A stretch of DNA of 64,000 bases, from positions 1-64,000 of the forward strand of contig CABUWK010000006.1 of assembly GCA_902495325.1 (NCBI GenBank). Reading direction: 5' to 3'. Positions 52,879-62,192 of the stretch are shown here, in pieces. The stretch is from an uncultured Acidiphilium sp. Lineage in GTDB: Bacteria > Bacillota > Clostridia > Christensenellales > Borkfalkiaceae. The notes under the pieces are model-generated. The model did not search any database. It saw nothing but the letters and a program-made list of their open reading frames with translations, and had not been told where the DNA came from. The stretch's first letter is position 1, and every line of letters starts with the position of its first letter. Made by a program: the position numbers and the translations under genes.

Positions 52879-53229
52879 TTATGATCGAAACGTGATATAT
52901 TGAGGGGGGGGGTAAACGCTGCCTAACTTTTCTTCGAAAAGGTCGAGAAAGTCGTTTGCAATCGTTTCGTTGGAAAAAGCGCCCGCAAAATCGAATTTCG
53001 CGTAAACGGTTTCCTTTTCGTCTTCCACGCGGATCAGAACGATCGACGCGACGGGCGACAATAATTTCGCCTTTTTCAACCTGATCGCATTGAATTTCGC
53101 AAAGGTATATTTGCATTCGTCGTCTTCGAACAAGGCTTTGATGCCGTCGTCGAAAAAGCGGAAAATAACGGGCGAATCCTTTTTCACGATTTCCCTCGGG
53201 ACTTCGATCGTCTCCAGTAAATCTGCCAT
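52879..53229 (-). CDS. Unknown small protein with a 9-C tract near its end, 116 aa
   Basis: Cytosolic, charged, mixed alpha/beta-looking protein with no recognised family (VKKDSPVIFRFFDDGI, SIVLIRVEDEKETVYAKFDF, ANDFLDLFEEKLG). AAGGAGG lies before the ATG at 53229. Near the C-terminus the coding strand has nine C in a row (52904-52912), encoding Pro-Pro-Pro. A change of one base there would swap the last eight residues for a longer tail ending at 52853. It faces the lipoprotein operon and lies next to the adhesin control region. Confidence 0.65.
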   Translation of the reverse strand: MADLLETIEVPREIVKKDSPVIFRFFDDGIKALFEDDECKYTFAKFNAIRLKKAKLLSPVASIVLIRVEDEKETVYAKFDFAGAFSNETIANDFLDLFEEKLGSVYPPPQYITFRS

Positions 53230-53420
53230 AAATCCTCCTTCTTAATTCAAATCTATATTAAACCTTTTTCATAAAAAAGTCAATCATATGCCGATCGGTG
53301 GAAAGATATTGTCGCAATCTGTCATAATGTAGAAGAAGCGTGTATTCCGGGTGAATCGGGCTTCATCTGTTTTTTATCATTGTTTTCATCTTCGATTCCG
53401 CAAAAAGCATGCAAAAAAAG

Positions 53421-53467
53421 TTGACAAATTTTCCGAAATATATATAATTTTCCGAAATATATATAAT
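53421..53467 (+). promoter_or_regulatory. Promoter with a tandem-duplicated -10 segment
   Basis: TTGACA at 53421 is followed after 16 bases by TATAAT (53443-53448). The segment TTTTCCGAAATATATATAAT then repeats once more with a period of 19 (second TATAAT 53462-53467). It lies about 50 bases before the c-di-GMP riboswitch and should drive the adhesin locus. Confidence 0.65.
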
Positions 53468-53510
53468 ATGTTATAGAAACAGTGAAGCCGAAAAATTTCA
53501 TATCGTTTCG

Positions 53511-53583
53511 AAAATAGCAAAATAGTCGCAAGGCTATTACGCAAAGCTAAAGGGACTTACCGAGTCAGCCAGTTGCCGAATTA
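53511..53583 (+). ncRNA. c-di-GMP-I riboswitch (GEMM-I)
   Basis: AGCAAA leads into hairpin P1b, AATAGTC-GCAA-GGCTATT, capped by a GNRA tetraloop. Then comes the family signature ACGCAAAGC (53539-53547), a short P2 stem GACT/AGTC (53554-53566), and AGCCAGTTGCCG. These elements, their order and spacing match the GEMM-I aptamer that binds cyclic di-GMP. It lies between a promoter and a run of large secreted-protein genes, as known for adhesin genes in other Clostridia. Confidence 0.88.
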
Positions 53584-53611
53584 CCGATTGTCGTGTGGTT
53601 TGGCTTTTTTT
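53575..53611 (+). terminator. Riboswitch expression platform (terminator)
   Basis: GCCGAATTACC can pair imperfectly with GGTTTGGC, followed by seven T residues. The left arm uses the 3' strand of the aptamer base stem (GCCG), so folding of aptamer and terminator exclude each other. This suggests that c-di-GMP binding turns expression on. The remaining leader to 53786 holds a worn copy of the core of the stem-flanked repeat (GTCATCCCGAGCC to GGCAGATCT, 53631-53672). Confidence 0.55.
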
Positions 53612-53785
53612 ATTGCTTATCTTTCCGATACGTCATCCCGAGCCGGCTTTCTTGCCCGGCACACGGCAGATCTTTAAAGCGATGAAAATTCCTGTTTTTT
53701 ACACATACTGTAAAACCGTTATTCTGCATAAACCTTTTATTACGGACACAAAAATAATTCCCGACAAAATTCACACGGAGGAGAA

Positions 53786-54415
53786 ATGAATAAGCCGATC
53801 GAAAAAAAACGCCTGATTTCCATACTTCTCGTTATTCTGTTTACGCTTATGTCTTCTGCGGCGGTCGTTTACGCGGCGGTTCTTTTTTCGTTCCGCGTGA
53901 AAGGCGATATCGACGGCAATACCGATACCATAACCGATAACGGCAGTTCTCTGATCTCTCTCGAATCCGAAACGGAAACCATAACCTTTTCCGCAGGAAA
54001 CACAGAGCATGAGATCCCCTTAACGGTAAAAAACGCGTCCGCAGTGAACGTCGTTTACGATTTCGGCTTAACGGCAACGGAAAGCGGAAACGATATCAGC
54101 GAAACAAATTTTACCAAGCTGAAAAGCGCGATCCTCGTCTCTCTGGACGGGGAATTTATCGGCACGCTTGCGGAACTTACAAATGCGGGGGAAGGCAATC
54201 TTTATAACGGCAGTTTTTACCTCGCGTCGGGAGTAACGGCAACCCCGACAAGCGCAAGCCATACGCTCACGCTTTCTCTTCATATTGCGGCGGACCCCGC
54301 GGCGGGAGAGAAAACCTTTGTTCTTCGCGTGAATACTTACGTTCGCAATGCCGATTATCGCAAAGTCGTTTTCGTGAAAACGGAAGCCGATTTCAAAAAG
54401 CCGCAGACGACGTGA
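53786..54415 (+). CDS. Secreted protein 1, N-terminal fragment (SipW/TasA-like signal), 209 aa
   Basis: Start of a very large exported protein. The N-terminus KPIEKKRLISILLVILFTLM, then SSAAVVYAAVLFSFRVKGDI is a long signal helix of the type followed by a beta-sandwich in TasA/camelysin-like and SipW-dependent proteins; repeated Thr/Ser beta segments follow. GGAGGAGAA precedes the ATG. The frame ends at a TGA (54413), but the -1 frame continues the protein without a break (ADFKKAADDVNSGLSD). The change lies at a run of five A (54395-54399); six A would restore one frame. First gene after the c-di-GMP riboswitch. Confidence 0.75.
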   Translation: MNKPIEKKRLISILLVILFTLMSSAAVVYAAVLFSFRVKGDIDGNTDTITDNGSSLISLESETETITFSAGNTEHEIPLTVKNASAVNVVYDFGLTATESGNDISETNFTKLKSAILVSLDGEFIGTLAELTNAGEGNLYNGSFYLASGVTATPTSASHTLTLSLHIAADPAAGEKTFVLRVNTYVRNADYRKVVFVKTEADFKKPQTT

Positions 54416-55617
54416 ACAGCGGGCTTTCCGACGTGGAGACGATACTTCTTGCAAACGACGTTACGCTCGGCTCAGCCTGTTCCTTGAAAAATCCCGTTTC
54501 GATCGACCTTTGCGGACACGCACTTAACATAACCGAAGGGATCAAATATACGGGGGAAGGAAAACTTACTTTTCTTTCTTCCGGCAATGGCGAGATCGGA
54601 GACAAGCTGACCGGAAACGTGACGCTGAATAGCGAAAAATCTTATCTCGACGTAGCGGGGAAAACCGCGAGCGACCTGAAGGTAACGCTGACTTCGTTTA
54701 ACATAACGGAAGCAAAAAAACTGGTAACAGCCCGTGCGGGAGAGATTTTGCAAGGGCAGGCAGAAGGGGGAAAAACGATACCTCTTTTCGGCGCGCTCTC
54801 GTTTTACGCCGATAAAATTCCCGCTGCCGCAAGTTCAAGCGGCAATTACACGCTGAGCGGAACAGAACTTACGGTAGACAAAATCGCCGTCACCACGCCG
54901 GATTCCGTTTCGATCGATGGCGAAACGATCGAGTTCAAAATCATCGGAAATTCTGAAAACGATTCCGTTTTCGCTTCGCTTTTTAATGATACGAACGGCG
55001 AGTTAAGGCACATTCCTTCGAAATACAACACGACCGAAGCCGTTACTTACGATCTTTTCCTGCCGGCGTATATCGAAAGCAAAAACGTGAAGATCAAATG
55101 GACTTCTTCCGATCCTTCTTCGCTCGGCAATGACGGTAAACTTGCCGACACGCTGAATGAAAACGTGGAAGTCACCCTTTATGCCCGCATCACCGTAAAC
55201 GAAGAAACTTATCTTCATTCGTTCACTTTCAAGGTGACCAGCCAGACCCGCGAAACGAAGTTCAAATACCTGGTGGCGCAGCTCAGCCCGATCACCCTTC
55301 GTTCCGTGTATAAAAACGATGCGGGGAAGGCATGTACGGATAAAGAAACGGGTGAAAGCGCTATCAAAACGCCTTATGTATATCTCCCTGTTGTAAACGC
55401 AGGCGGCTATTACGATTACCGGAAAAACTTCCATATGTCGCATAACAGCGACGGCGCGCCCATTACAACCGAAAGCTGGGAGCATTTCCGCGATATCGGC
55501 TTAACGGATATCACGTATAAAGTACAAAACGCCTATAACTTTATCTCCCTCGATACCAAAACGCAGGGGATCAAAGCCGTTTATCTGAATACCGCTACTT
55601 TTTACACCTTTGCGTAG
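54412..55617 (+). pseudogene. Secreted protein 1, second fragment, 401 aa
   Basis: Continuation of the protein begun at 53786, in another frame. It opens with a right-handed-helix-like stretch (ETILLANDVTLGSACSL, IDLCGHALNITEGIKYTGEG), then at about residues 205-275 a bacterial Ig-like domain of the atrophied type (VKIKWTSSDPSSLGNDGKL, then VTLYARITVNEETYLHSFTF). The fragment ends at an in-frame TAG (55615-55617), and the same frame runs on with IDVTGDFGYNSALG. The GTG at 54412 has no ribosome site, so this piece is unlikely to start here independently. Confidence 0.65.
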
Positions 55618-55623
55618 ATCGAC

Positions 55624-58600
55624 GTGACGGGCGATTTCGGCTACAATTCCGCTTTGGGCAAGCAGGAAGTTTATGAGGCAACGGTGAACGTTCTCATCGA
55701 ACTCGGAAATAATTCCGATTTATATGACCTTGCTCTCGATCACGTGGAAAAACAGGCGTCCGAAGTCGATATCCTGCAAAATATTCTCGACACACGCGTG
55801 AAATACGGCATGGGCAACGAGCGGGGAGATTTCTATCTGCCGTCCGTCTATCAGACGATCGCAATCTCTTACAGCGGGATCGGCAGCGCCGTTTCGAAGA
55901 TCGAGCCGGAAAAAGACGAAAGCGGGAACGTTCTGCGTTACCATGTTTTTATCAATGCGGAAAACTTTTCTTCCGCGGAATCTTCCGTCGGTATTAAGGT
56001 TACGGTTAAAATGAGCGGCGACGGAACGGGGCAGAGCAGGAACATTTACGTAAACGCCCCGGCTGTGATCAAGCCGGACGAAGACGGATTTGCAAATTAC
56101 AGCGTTTTCAGCAGTGCGAAATATCAGACATTCAGCCAGCTTGCCGACTATGAAAAGGCAGACTCTTCCGCCGCCGGTTACAGCGGTATAAGCGATCCGG
56201 AAGCAACCGACCGTGCGGCAAGGCTCGCCCTTCTTCCCACGAGCGATTTAACCTCCGGATATTCTACGGGATTTGTCATTGATACCGGCAAAACAACGAT
56301 CACTAACAAGACGGGCGATTACATTCTCGTCCGCGACGCCGAATACGAAGGGGTGAAAAGCTTAAGCTTTAAAGTGGGAAATTCCTCTTCCGCAAGCAAA
56401 TCGCACCAAATGGCGTATGAGCTTGCACAGCTTCTCGAATGGGCAACGAGCACCGAGAAAAAAGCCATTCCGTTTACGGTCGGAAGTTATACTTCCGAAA
56501 ATACGAAATCCAACGGAAAAGATTACATGAACAACACCGAAACGGCGGTCGTGAAAGAATACCTCGGATCTTTAAAGGATAAAAACGGTAACGCAATGTT
56601 TTCTTCTGCCGATTTGTCGGGAGACAGCACGACTTCGCTTTGGAACCGTGCGACGAGGAAGCCGGACGGCGATACGCATGTTATTGAAGATTACACGGGA
56701 ATAACCGATAGCGTTAAAACCCTATTAGCCAATGACCCAGGGTTATACTTCAAATATACCGAAGTGATGCAATGGGCTTTGAACGAAAAGAAATTCGAAA
56801 ATGCCGGCGGAAATTCTGATGCCCCAAACTTAGGAAACTCCGGAACATACGATATTGCAATGGGAGGCAATAAAACCGGAGTTAGTTCAACTTTATTTAA
56901 TTGGGATGCTACTGATTCCGAGATAGATAATGGTGCTAAAATCACTGTAAAAAGAAATGGGCGGTATGATTACACGTGGGAAGATCCTGATAATAGCTAT
57001 TGGAACTACTTAAAAATGTCTGAAATCGGAAAAGATTGGACTGGCTCAAAGTATAATTCAACAGATTATAATTCCGACGGAACGGATTATATTTCTGATA
57101 AAGAGGCTCAGGTCATTATCGCTTTCTGGTGGGGATCGGACAGTAACTCCAATAAGACTAATGCCAAAAACTTTGCCAAAGCTTTTTTAAAAGCTTGTAC
57201 GATCCCCACTTATCTGAACGGCGAAGGTTCCGGACTTCTGATTTCCGAAATTTATAAAAGATACGGCGAAAACGATTCATTTACGGTCGGGTTAATTGAC
57301 AATACGCCGGAAATTTCCAACATGGATAATTCTTCCGCCGGGATCGATTTCTATAAAAATCTTACGTCGTTCGAAGTATACGGAGAAATTACAATCGAAA
57401 CTTCCAGCAAAGACAATACCGTTAAACTTCCGGCATTTATCACAAGCGAAGCGGTGAACAATTGCTTTAACCGCGTAACAAATACGGACAGCGAAGCCTC
57501 GGATGATGCAAAATTGAAAACGCTTGTCATGCAGGCATGCGCCAATAAAAGCACAGCATTCGATTTGTCAACGATATCCCGATTATCTTATGTAACTTAT
57601 CTCGATTTCTCCTATAACGAGGGGATATCGACCTTAGGCGATTTGTTAAACGTAGATATCAAAAAAATCACTTATCTTGACGTTTTCCGTGTGAACGTAG
57701 AGGACGCTTTTGTCGAGTACGTTTTGCGAACCATCAAAAGCAATAATCCGGAAGCCAAAATTTACTATGCCGACCCGAATACGGGCACAAACAACGGAAA
57801 TCATACCGAATATACAAACACCGCCGAAACTTCCGACGCTTTGCGCTATTTAAACGAGCTTACCAAAGTAGACAGCCCGTATCTTCAGCTTACCAAAAAA
57901 TCGTATACAGGCACGGGAGCTTCCTCTACGATCCAATGGTATCTGAAATCGGGAAATCCTGCGTTTCTCGTAAGCGACCCGGGATCGGATAGTATCACCG
58001 CTACAATCAATACTGCGGAAGAAATGAATCAACTCCTGTCTTCTTACTATTATTGTAAAGAATCCTTTACCGGAAATAATTTCGGCAAAACCTTTACATT
58101 TAACGAAAATACTCTTTATCGATTGGTTTATGAAAATTCCGAATATGGTTTTAAAGCAGTTGATCCTGATACCTGTTATCTTACAAGCGATTCTGCCAAT
58201 GAACAAGATTATTCCAAAGGGAATTCTTCCGAAAAAAGCGATTATCGGGAGGAAATAAGTACCACAACAACCGGATCAGCAACGCCTGTCCAGGAATATG
58301 ATTCGGCACCTGAAGGATCCGAGGAAATATTCAACAACAAAAATGTAAGCGGTTATTATTTGGGCTACGGAAGTTCCGCTTCTCCTTCTTCAGACAATCC
58401 GAATACAAATTCCGAATTGGGGGGTAGCATCAGTTCTGTAATTAAAGTTGAAACAAAACAAACAACAATAACAACGTATCGCTATTATTTCAAAACAGAA
58501 ACAGTTACCGTTTCAAGCCGCAACTATTATATTCAAGCATCTCAGACGGAAGTTATCAATCCGATTAAAAGTTTATCTTTTGAAAGAATAACGAATGAAT

Positions 58601-59943
58601 ACGTTGAGTATAGCTATATTTCCGAAACAACTTACTCGGTTTATTATTATAAACCAAATCAGTATGCAACAACGAAATATCAAATTATAAAACCATCAAG
58701 TCAAGATACGACGAATAGTTACTTGTATTGTTCAGTATATTCAAAAAACACAACAGGCGGAATAACAACCTATATTTACGATGTAACTTTCCAGTATTAT
58801 GATAAATACGGATCCGGCACGGGAACAAACGTTTCCTATGACTATATTCATAGTACAAATAGTTACTGGAAGTATACTCAAGGAACAACTATTGTCACAA
58901 AAAACACTCAATCCGAGATGGAAACCTATCTGAAAGCTTTAACTGAAAAAGATAGAACAAACGTTGTAACCTATGACAAATTGACGGATACCGTTCAATA
59001 TTCTTACGTAACGTTGTTATCTTCCGCAAACTGTGATGATGCCATACAAAAGGCAAAGAGCGCGTCGACCGATTTCATTTTATATAAGTATACCGGGACG
59101 CCTGAATCATCCGAATATTATGAAGGCGGACAGAGCCTTACCAAATCCTATACGCACGGAAAGGGGTATTTGTTAAAATTCTCAGATAGCGCAACAAACC
59201 CGTGGTTTTCATTTACCACTTATACGATCCATACGGCAACTGACGCAACAAATAATATGGAAACGATTCTTGCCGAAGCCAACAAGCATATCGAAGACGA
59301 GCTTTTCGGTAACTATTACGGAAACTATTATTGTTATAACGGCACAACGGATACCGTTAACGGAAGAACGTACACAAACGGTTCTGTTTACAGACTTATG
59401 TTGTCGGAAGACGGAACGCAGTTTGTTTTCGATAATAACCTCGGGGTAAAATCCACATTTGTTACCTTACCGATTGTAAAGAATAATGATAACTCTTCTG
59501 ATCCTACTTCTTTATTTTACAATCTGTATTGCGCATTTATGGGAAATAACAGCGGGAAAGTACAGAAAGGGCAAATCGTATACTGTTCCGGGTATGGTGA
59601 AACCTATGCGTCCGGATTATATGAGTTGGTATATAATGAAACTTCGCAGACCTATTATTTTAAATCCATGGGCGCACTCGGAAACGTTACTCAAAGCGAA
59701 AATAGCTTCTCCTTAACTCCGGAAAACGGAAGAGGTCAGGATTTACAGGAAATAACTTCTACCGCGCCGTCCCGTTTCAAAAACATCCGTCTGGTCGGTA
59801 CATCCGATAAAAATTACGGCGGAACGGGCGGCAGTGAAGAAGTAATCATTGTAGCAAGGGTGATTGAAAAAAAGGTTACGGAAAGCGGAGAAACGGTTAA
59901 GACAATTTATGAAAGACCGTTTAAAGTGACCGTTTCCGGCTGA
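55624..59943 (+). CDS. Secreted protein 1, main C-terminal part, 1439 aa
   Basis: Same frame as the previous piece after the TAG. Residues about 1-160 continue beta-rich Ig-like sequence (YHVFINAENFSSAESSVGIK). Around residues 635-700 there is a leucine-rich-repeat-like section (ISRLSYVTYLDFSYNEGIST, then KITYLDVFRVNVEDAFVEYV), paralogous to one in secreted protein 2. From about residue 400 on the DNA is much more AT-rich. Between about 870 and 1330 the protein is dominated by Tyr, Thr and Ser with paired aromatic strands. No sortase motif or anchor is seen at the C-terminus. GTG 55624 is only where the open frame allows a start. No homolog recognised; surface or matrix role is inferred. Confidence 0.65.
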   Translation: MTGDFGYNSALGKQEVYEATVNVLIELGNNSDLYDLALDHVEKQASEVDILQNILDTRVKYGMGNERGDFYLPSVYQTIAISYSGIGSAVSKIEPEKDESGNVLRYHVFINAENFSSAESSVGIKVTVKMSGDGTGQSRNIYVNAPAVIKPDEDGFANYSVFSSAKYQTFSQLADYEKADSSAAGYSGISDPEATDRAARLALLPTSDLTSGYSTGFVIDTGKTTITNKTGDYILVRDAEYEGVKSLSFKVGNSSSASKSHQMAYELAQLLEWATSTEKKAIPFTVGSYTSENTKSNGKDYMNNTETAVVKEYLGSLKDKNGNAMFSSADLSGDSTTSLWNRATRKPDGDTHVIEDYTGITDSVKTLLANDPGLYFKYTEVMQWALNEKKFENAGGNSDAPNLGNSGTYDIAMGGNKTGVSSTLFNWDATDSEIDNGAKITVKRNGRYDYTWEDPDNSYWNYLKMSEIGKDWTGSKYNSTDYNSDGTDYISDKEAQVIIAFWWGSDSNSNKTNAKNFAKAFLKACTIPTYLNGEGSGLLISEIYKRYGENDSFTVGLIDNTPEISNMDNSSAGIDFYKNLTSFEVYGEITIETSSKDNTVKLPAFITSEAVNNCFNRVTNTDSEASDDAKLKTLVMQACANKSTAFDLSTISRLSYVTYLDFSYNEGISTLGDLLNVDIKKITYLDVFRVNVEDAFVEYVLRTIKSNNPEAKIYYADPNTGTNNGNHTEYTNTAETSDALRYLNELTKVDSPYLQLTKKSYTGTGASSTIQWYLKSGNPAFLVSDPGSDSITATINTAEEMNQLLSSYYYCKESFTGNNFGKTFTFNENTLYRLVYENSEYGFKAVDPDTCYLTSDSANEQDYSKGNSSEKSDYREEISTTTTGSATPVQEYDSAPEGSEEIFNNKNVSGYYLGYGSSASPSSDNPNTNSELGGSISSVIKVETKQTTITTYRYYFKTETVTVSSRNYYIQASQTEVINPIKSLSFERITNEYVEYSYISETTYSVYYYKPNQYATTKYQIIKPSSQDTTNSYLYCSVYSKNTTGGITTYIYDVTFQYYDKYGSGTGTNVSYDYIHSTNSYWKYTQGTTIVTKNTQSEMETYLKALTEKDRTNVVTYDKLTDTVQYSYVTLLSSANCDDAIQKAKSASTDFILYKYTGTPESSEYYEGGQSLTKSYTHGKGYLLKFSDSATNPWFSFTTYTIHTATDATNNMETILAEANKHIEDELFGNYYGNYYCYNGTTDTVNGRTYTNGSVYRLMLSEDGTQFVFDNNLGVKSTFVTLPIVKNNDNSSDPTSLFYNLYCAFMGNNSGKVQKGQIVYCSGYGETYASGLYELVYNETSQTYYFKSMGALGNVTQSENSFSLTPENGRGQDLQEITSTAPSRFKNIRLVGTSDKNYGGTGGSEEVIIVARVIEKKVTESGETVKTIYERPFKVTVSG

Positions 59944-60002
59944 TTACTTTCCGGTATTTTCTTCGTTATAAAAAAACTATGTGTATGTCATTTCCGTTCC
60001 AA

Positions 60003-60070
60003 GGCTATGTTTTCGTCATCCTGACCCGGCATCCCTGCTTTTACCTTAGAAAGGATCTGAAAACATAGCC
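60003..60070. repeat. Stem-flanked repeat, copy C (inverted)
   Basis: GGCTATGTTTTC and GAAAACATAGCC, a perfect 12-base inverted repeat, flank the core GTCATCCTGACCC to AAAGGATCT. A partial second right arm (ACATAGCC) follows at 60073-60080. Confidence 0.7.
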
Positions 60071-60087
60071 CAACATAGCCCGGAAAA

Positions 60088-60155
60088 ACAAACCGTTCTC
60101 AGATTCTTCGTGAGCAGGGCTGCGGGGTCGGCTCAGAATTACAAGAACGGTTTGT
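60088..60155. repeat. Stem-flanked repeat, copy D
   Basis: ACAAACCGTTCT and AGAACGGTTTGT, a perfect 12-base inverted repeat, flank the core CAGATTCTTCGTG to GGGGTCGGCTCAGAATTAC. Confidence 0.7.
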
Positions 60156-60235
60156 GAATAGGACAACAGGGCGGCTCAGAATGACGAGAACGGATCGTGA
60201 ACAGGGCTGCAGGGCGGCTCAGAATGACGAGAGCG
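60156..60235 (+). repeat. Tandem half-copies of the repeat core
   Basis: GGGCGGCTCAGAATGACGAG occurs twice, 45 bases apart, each followed by A(A/G)CGG. These are right halves of copy D without left halves. The rest of the 59944-60323 gap holds no gene. Confidence 0.55.
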
Positions 60236-60323
60236 GCAAAAAAACGATTTACGATTCAAGCAAAGGAAACGACCCCGGTAAGCAGGCAAACGACACTTCA
60301 GGCAAAAGGAAAACAAAAACGCA

Positions 60324-62192
60324 ATAAAAAAAACGCATCGGTTAAAAAAAGAAAATAGAAAATTTGCGCTGCTATGGGCGTTTATTCTCGTTTTTGCGAT
60401 AAGCGGCGGCATTTCGGTATACGCTTATTTTTCTTCCGAGTCGGGAAAAGAAATTTCGGGTTCCGTCGGGAAAGATACGGTAGAAACCAAGGTTACGACA
60501 AAAGAAATTTCCTCTTTCGAAGAGCTTATCGCCTATGCGGGCGGGACAAACGGTTTTTCCTATCGCTATTCCACGGACAGCTCGTCTTCCGCAAGCGAAT
60601 CGGGCAACAAGGGCATTTTCAACGACGACAGGAAAGAGGTTACCTCAAACGAGCGTTTTATCTTAAAGTTTACGGCGGATATCACGCTGAAAACGGACGT
60701 GACCTTCCGCACGGACTGTCATATCGATCTGAACCATAAAACCCTCGTTTTAAACGGGAAAAATCTGGTTTTTTATCATACGTATCACGGCAATATCGTA
60801 ATCAAAAACGGAAACTTGGTAACGGGAGCGGTTACAAGCGGAAGCGATGCGGTTTCGTCGGCTTCCGGAAAATTTATTTTCGACGCCCCCTATGCTTATC
60901 CTTCGTTTTATGCCGTTACGGTTTACAAAACAGCCGCCACGGAAAACGGCGGAATTAAACTTTCGGATAGCGATACGGTAACCGATTCGTCCTATTATTC
61001 GGTTATCAGCGCGGATAACAAGATGCTCGGCTATCACGCCCTTCGCATCGCAACGGCAAAACTTGCCAATTATGCCGACTTTATACCGGACGAACTTTCC
61101 TATGACGATCTTTCCGATCTTGACGTGACAGACAGTATTTTCGCCGCAAATCTCTTTATTTCCGAAAAGAAATGCTTTACGGCAGGCGATACTGCCGAAA
61201 CAGCTTGTTTTTACGTTTTCGGCGATCTCGATTTCGCAACGCACATTCTTGCCTATGACGGCGTTACGGTTGAATATTCTTTTGCAAACGCAAGTACAGG
61301 CGGAACTGGCAATATTTCGCCGCTCGGTAAGGTTACTTTACCGGCTGAAAATTCCGGTGCGGAAAGCGGAACGCTGACCGTTACGATAAAAAAAGACGAA
61401 GAAACGATCGGCGTTACCGGACTTACGGCGCACCTTGTAAACCCTGAGAGCAATTCGTCCTTGGCATCTGCCGGGAAAACTTTGATAAACGCATTGATCG
61501 ACCGTTATGATACGGACTATACGGCAGAAGGCGCAACAACGGCAACGAAAAAGCACGTTTTCAAGCGGGAAGTGCAGTTCCCGGCAAGCCTTGCACTGCC
61601 GAACGGGAAATCGCTTACATTTGCTTACAGTGTTTACGGCGGGGAAGATCAGACTACCGACTTAACAAGCCCCGATACGATCACAACGGAAAACGGGATC
61701 ATAAAATTTACCCCGACGGAAGCCGTTACGAAAATGATCGTTACAATCACGCCCAACGGCACGGCAGCTGCGGCAGAAACGCTTGAAATCAACGACATCG
61801 TGGCAACGGACGCAGGGCTTGTCCGTACCGAAGCTTCTCTCGCGCAGGACTTTATTTTAAATAATTACGGCGGAAAGATTACGCTGAAAGCGCAATACGA
61901 CGGGAATCAGAATATCACATCATTTTCCACGCAAAAGCTCTATTTCCCGGATGAAAACAGTAAAATAGAGAAAATCGAATATGAACTTGTAAACGATATT
62001 AATTCGCTTTATACGATGGGTTTTGCGGAAGATAGTTCATATGTTCTTTCCGTTGCGGATTATAAAACAAAAAATCCGCTCGATTACGTACAATCGGTTC
62101 AGTTGAACTGCAAATTTACCTTTAAAGACAGCACAACCCCCGTAACGATACAGAATCCCCATCGAAGCGGTTGCGAACGATTCGGGCGATAA
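60324..62192 (+). pseudogene. Secreted protein 2, N-terminal part with ATA in place of the start codon, 622 codons
   Basis: The N-terminus is a convincing export signal: KKTHRLKKENRKFALLWAFI, then LVFAISGGISVYAYFSSESG, the hydrophobic core followed by AYF-S as in SipW-dependent TasA-like proteins. No ATG, GTG or TTG exists in this frame between the upstream stop (60279) and 60699. The codon in the natural place is ATA (60324), one base from ATG, with AAGGA 13 bases before. The body is beta-rich: helix-like repeats (DITLKTDVTF, CHIDLNHKTL), then Ig-like sections. It loses frame at a run of four C (62157-62160); three C would continue into the next piece. Confidence 0.6.

Noticed and set aside
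54388..54415. Programmed -1 frameshift in secreted protein 1
   Set aside because: The heptamer is C AAA AAG, not a standard slippery site, and no clear downstream stem was seen. A lost A in a homopolymer is simpler.
55615..55617. TAG recoded as a sense codon
   Set aside because: mgtE and the lipoprotein at 51834 both end naturally in TAG, so TAG is a stop in this genome; the site is better treated as a lesion.
60088..60240. CRISPR-like array of GGCTCAGAATGACGAG repeats
   Set aside because: Only three uneven units, parts of a larger dispersed repeat; no spacers of constant length and no cas genes.
60374..60739. Plus-strand ATG frame at the start of secreted protein 2
   Set aside because: The product is Arg-rich with no signal; the frame starting at the ATA codon gives a clear export signal and joins the later protein.
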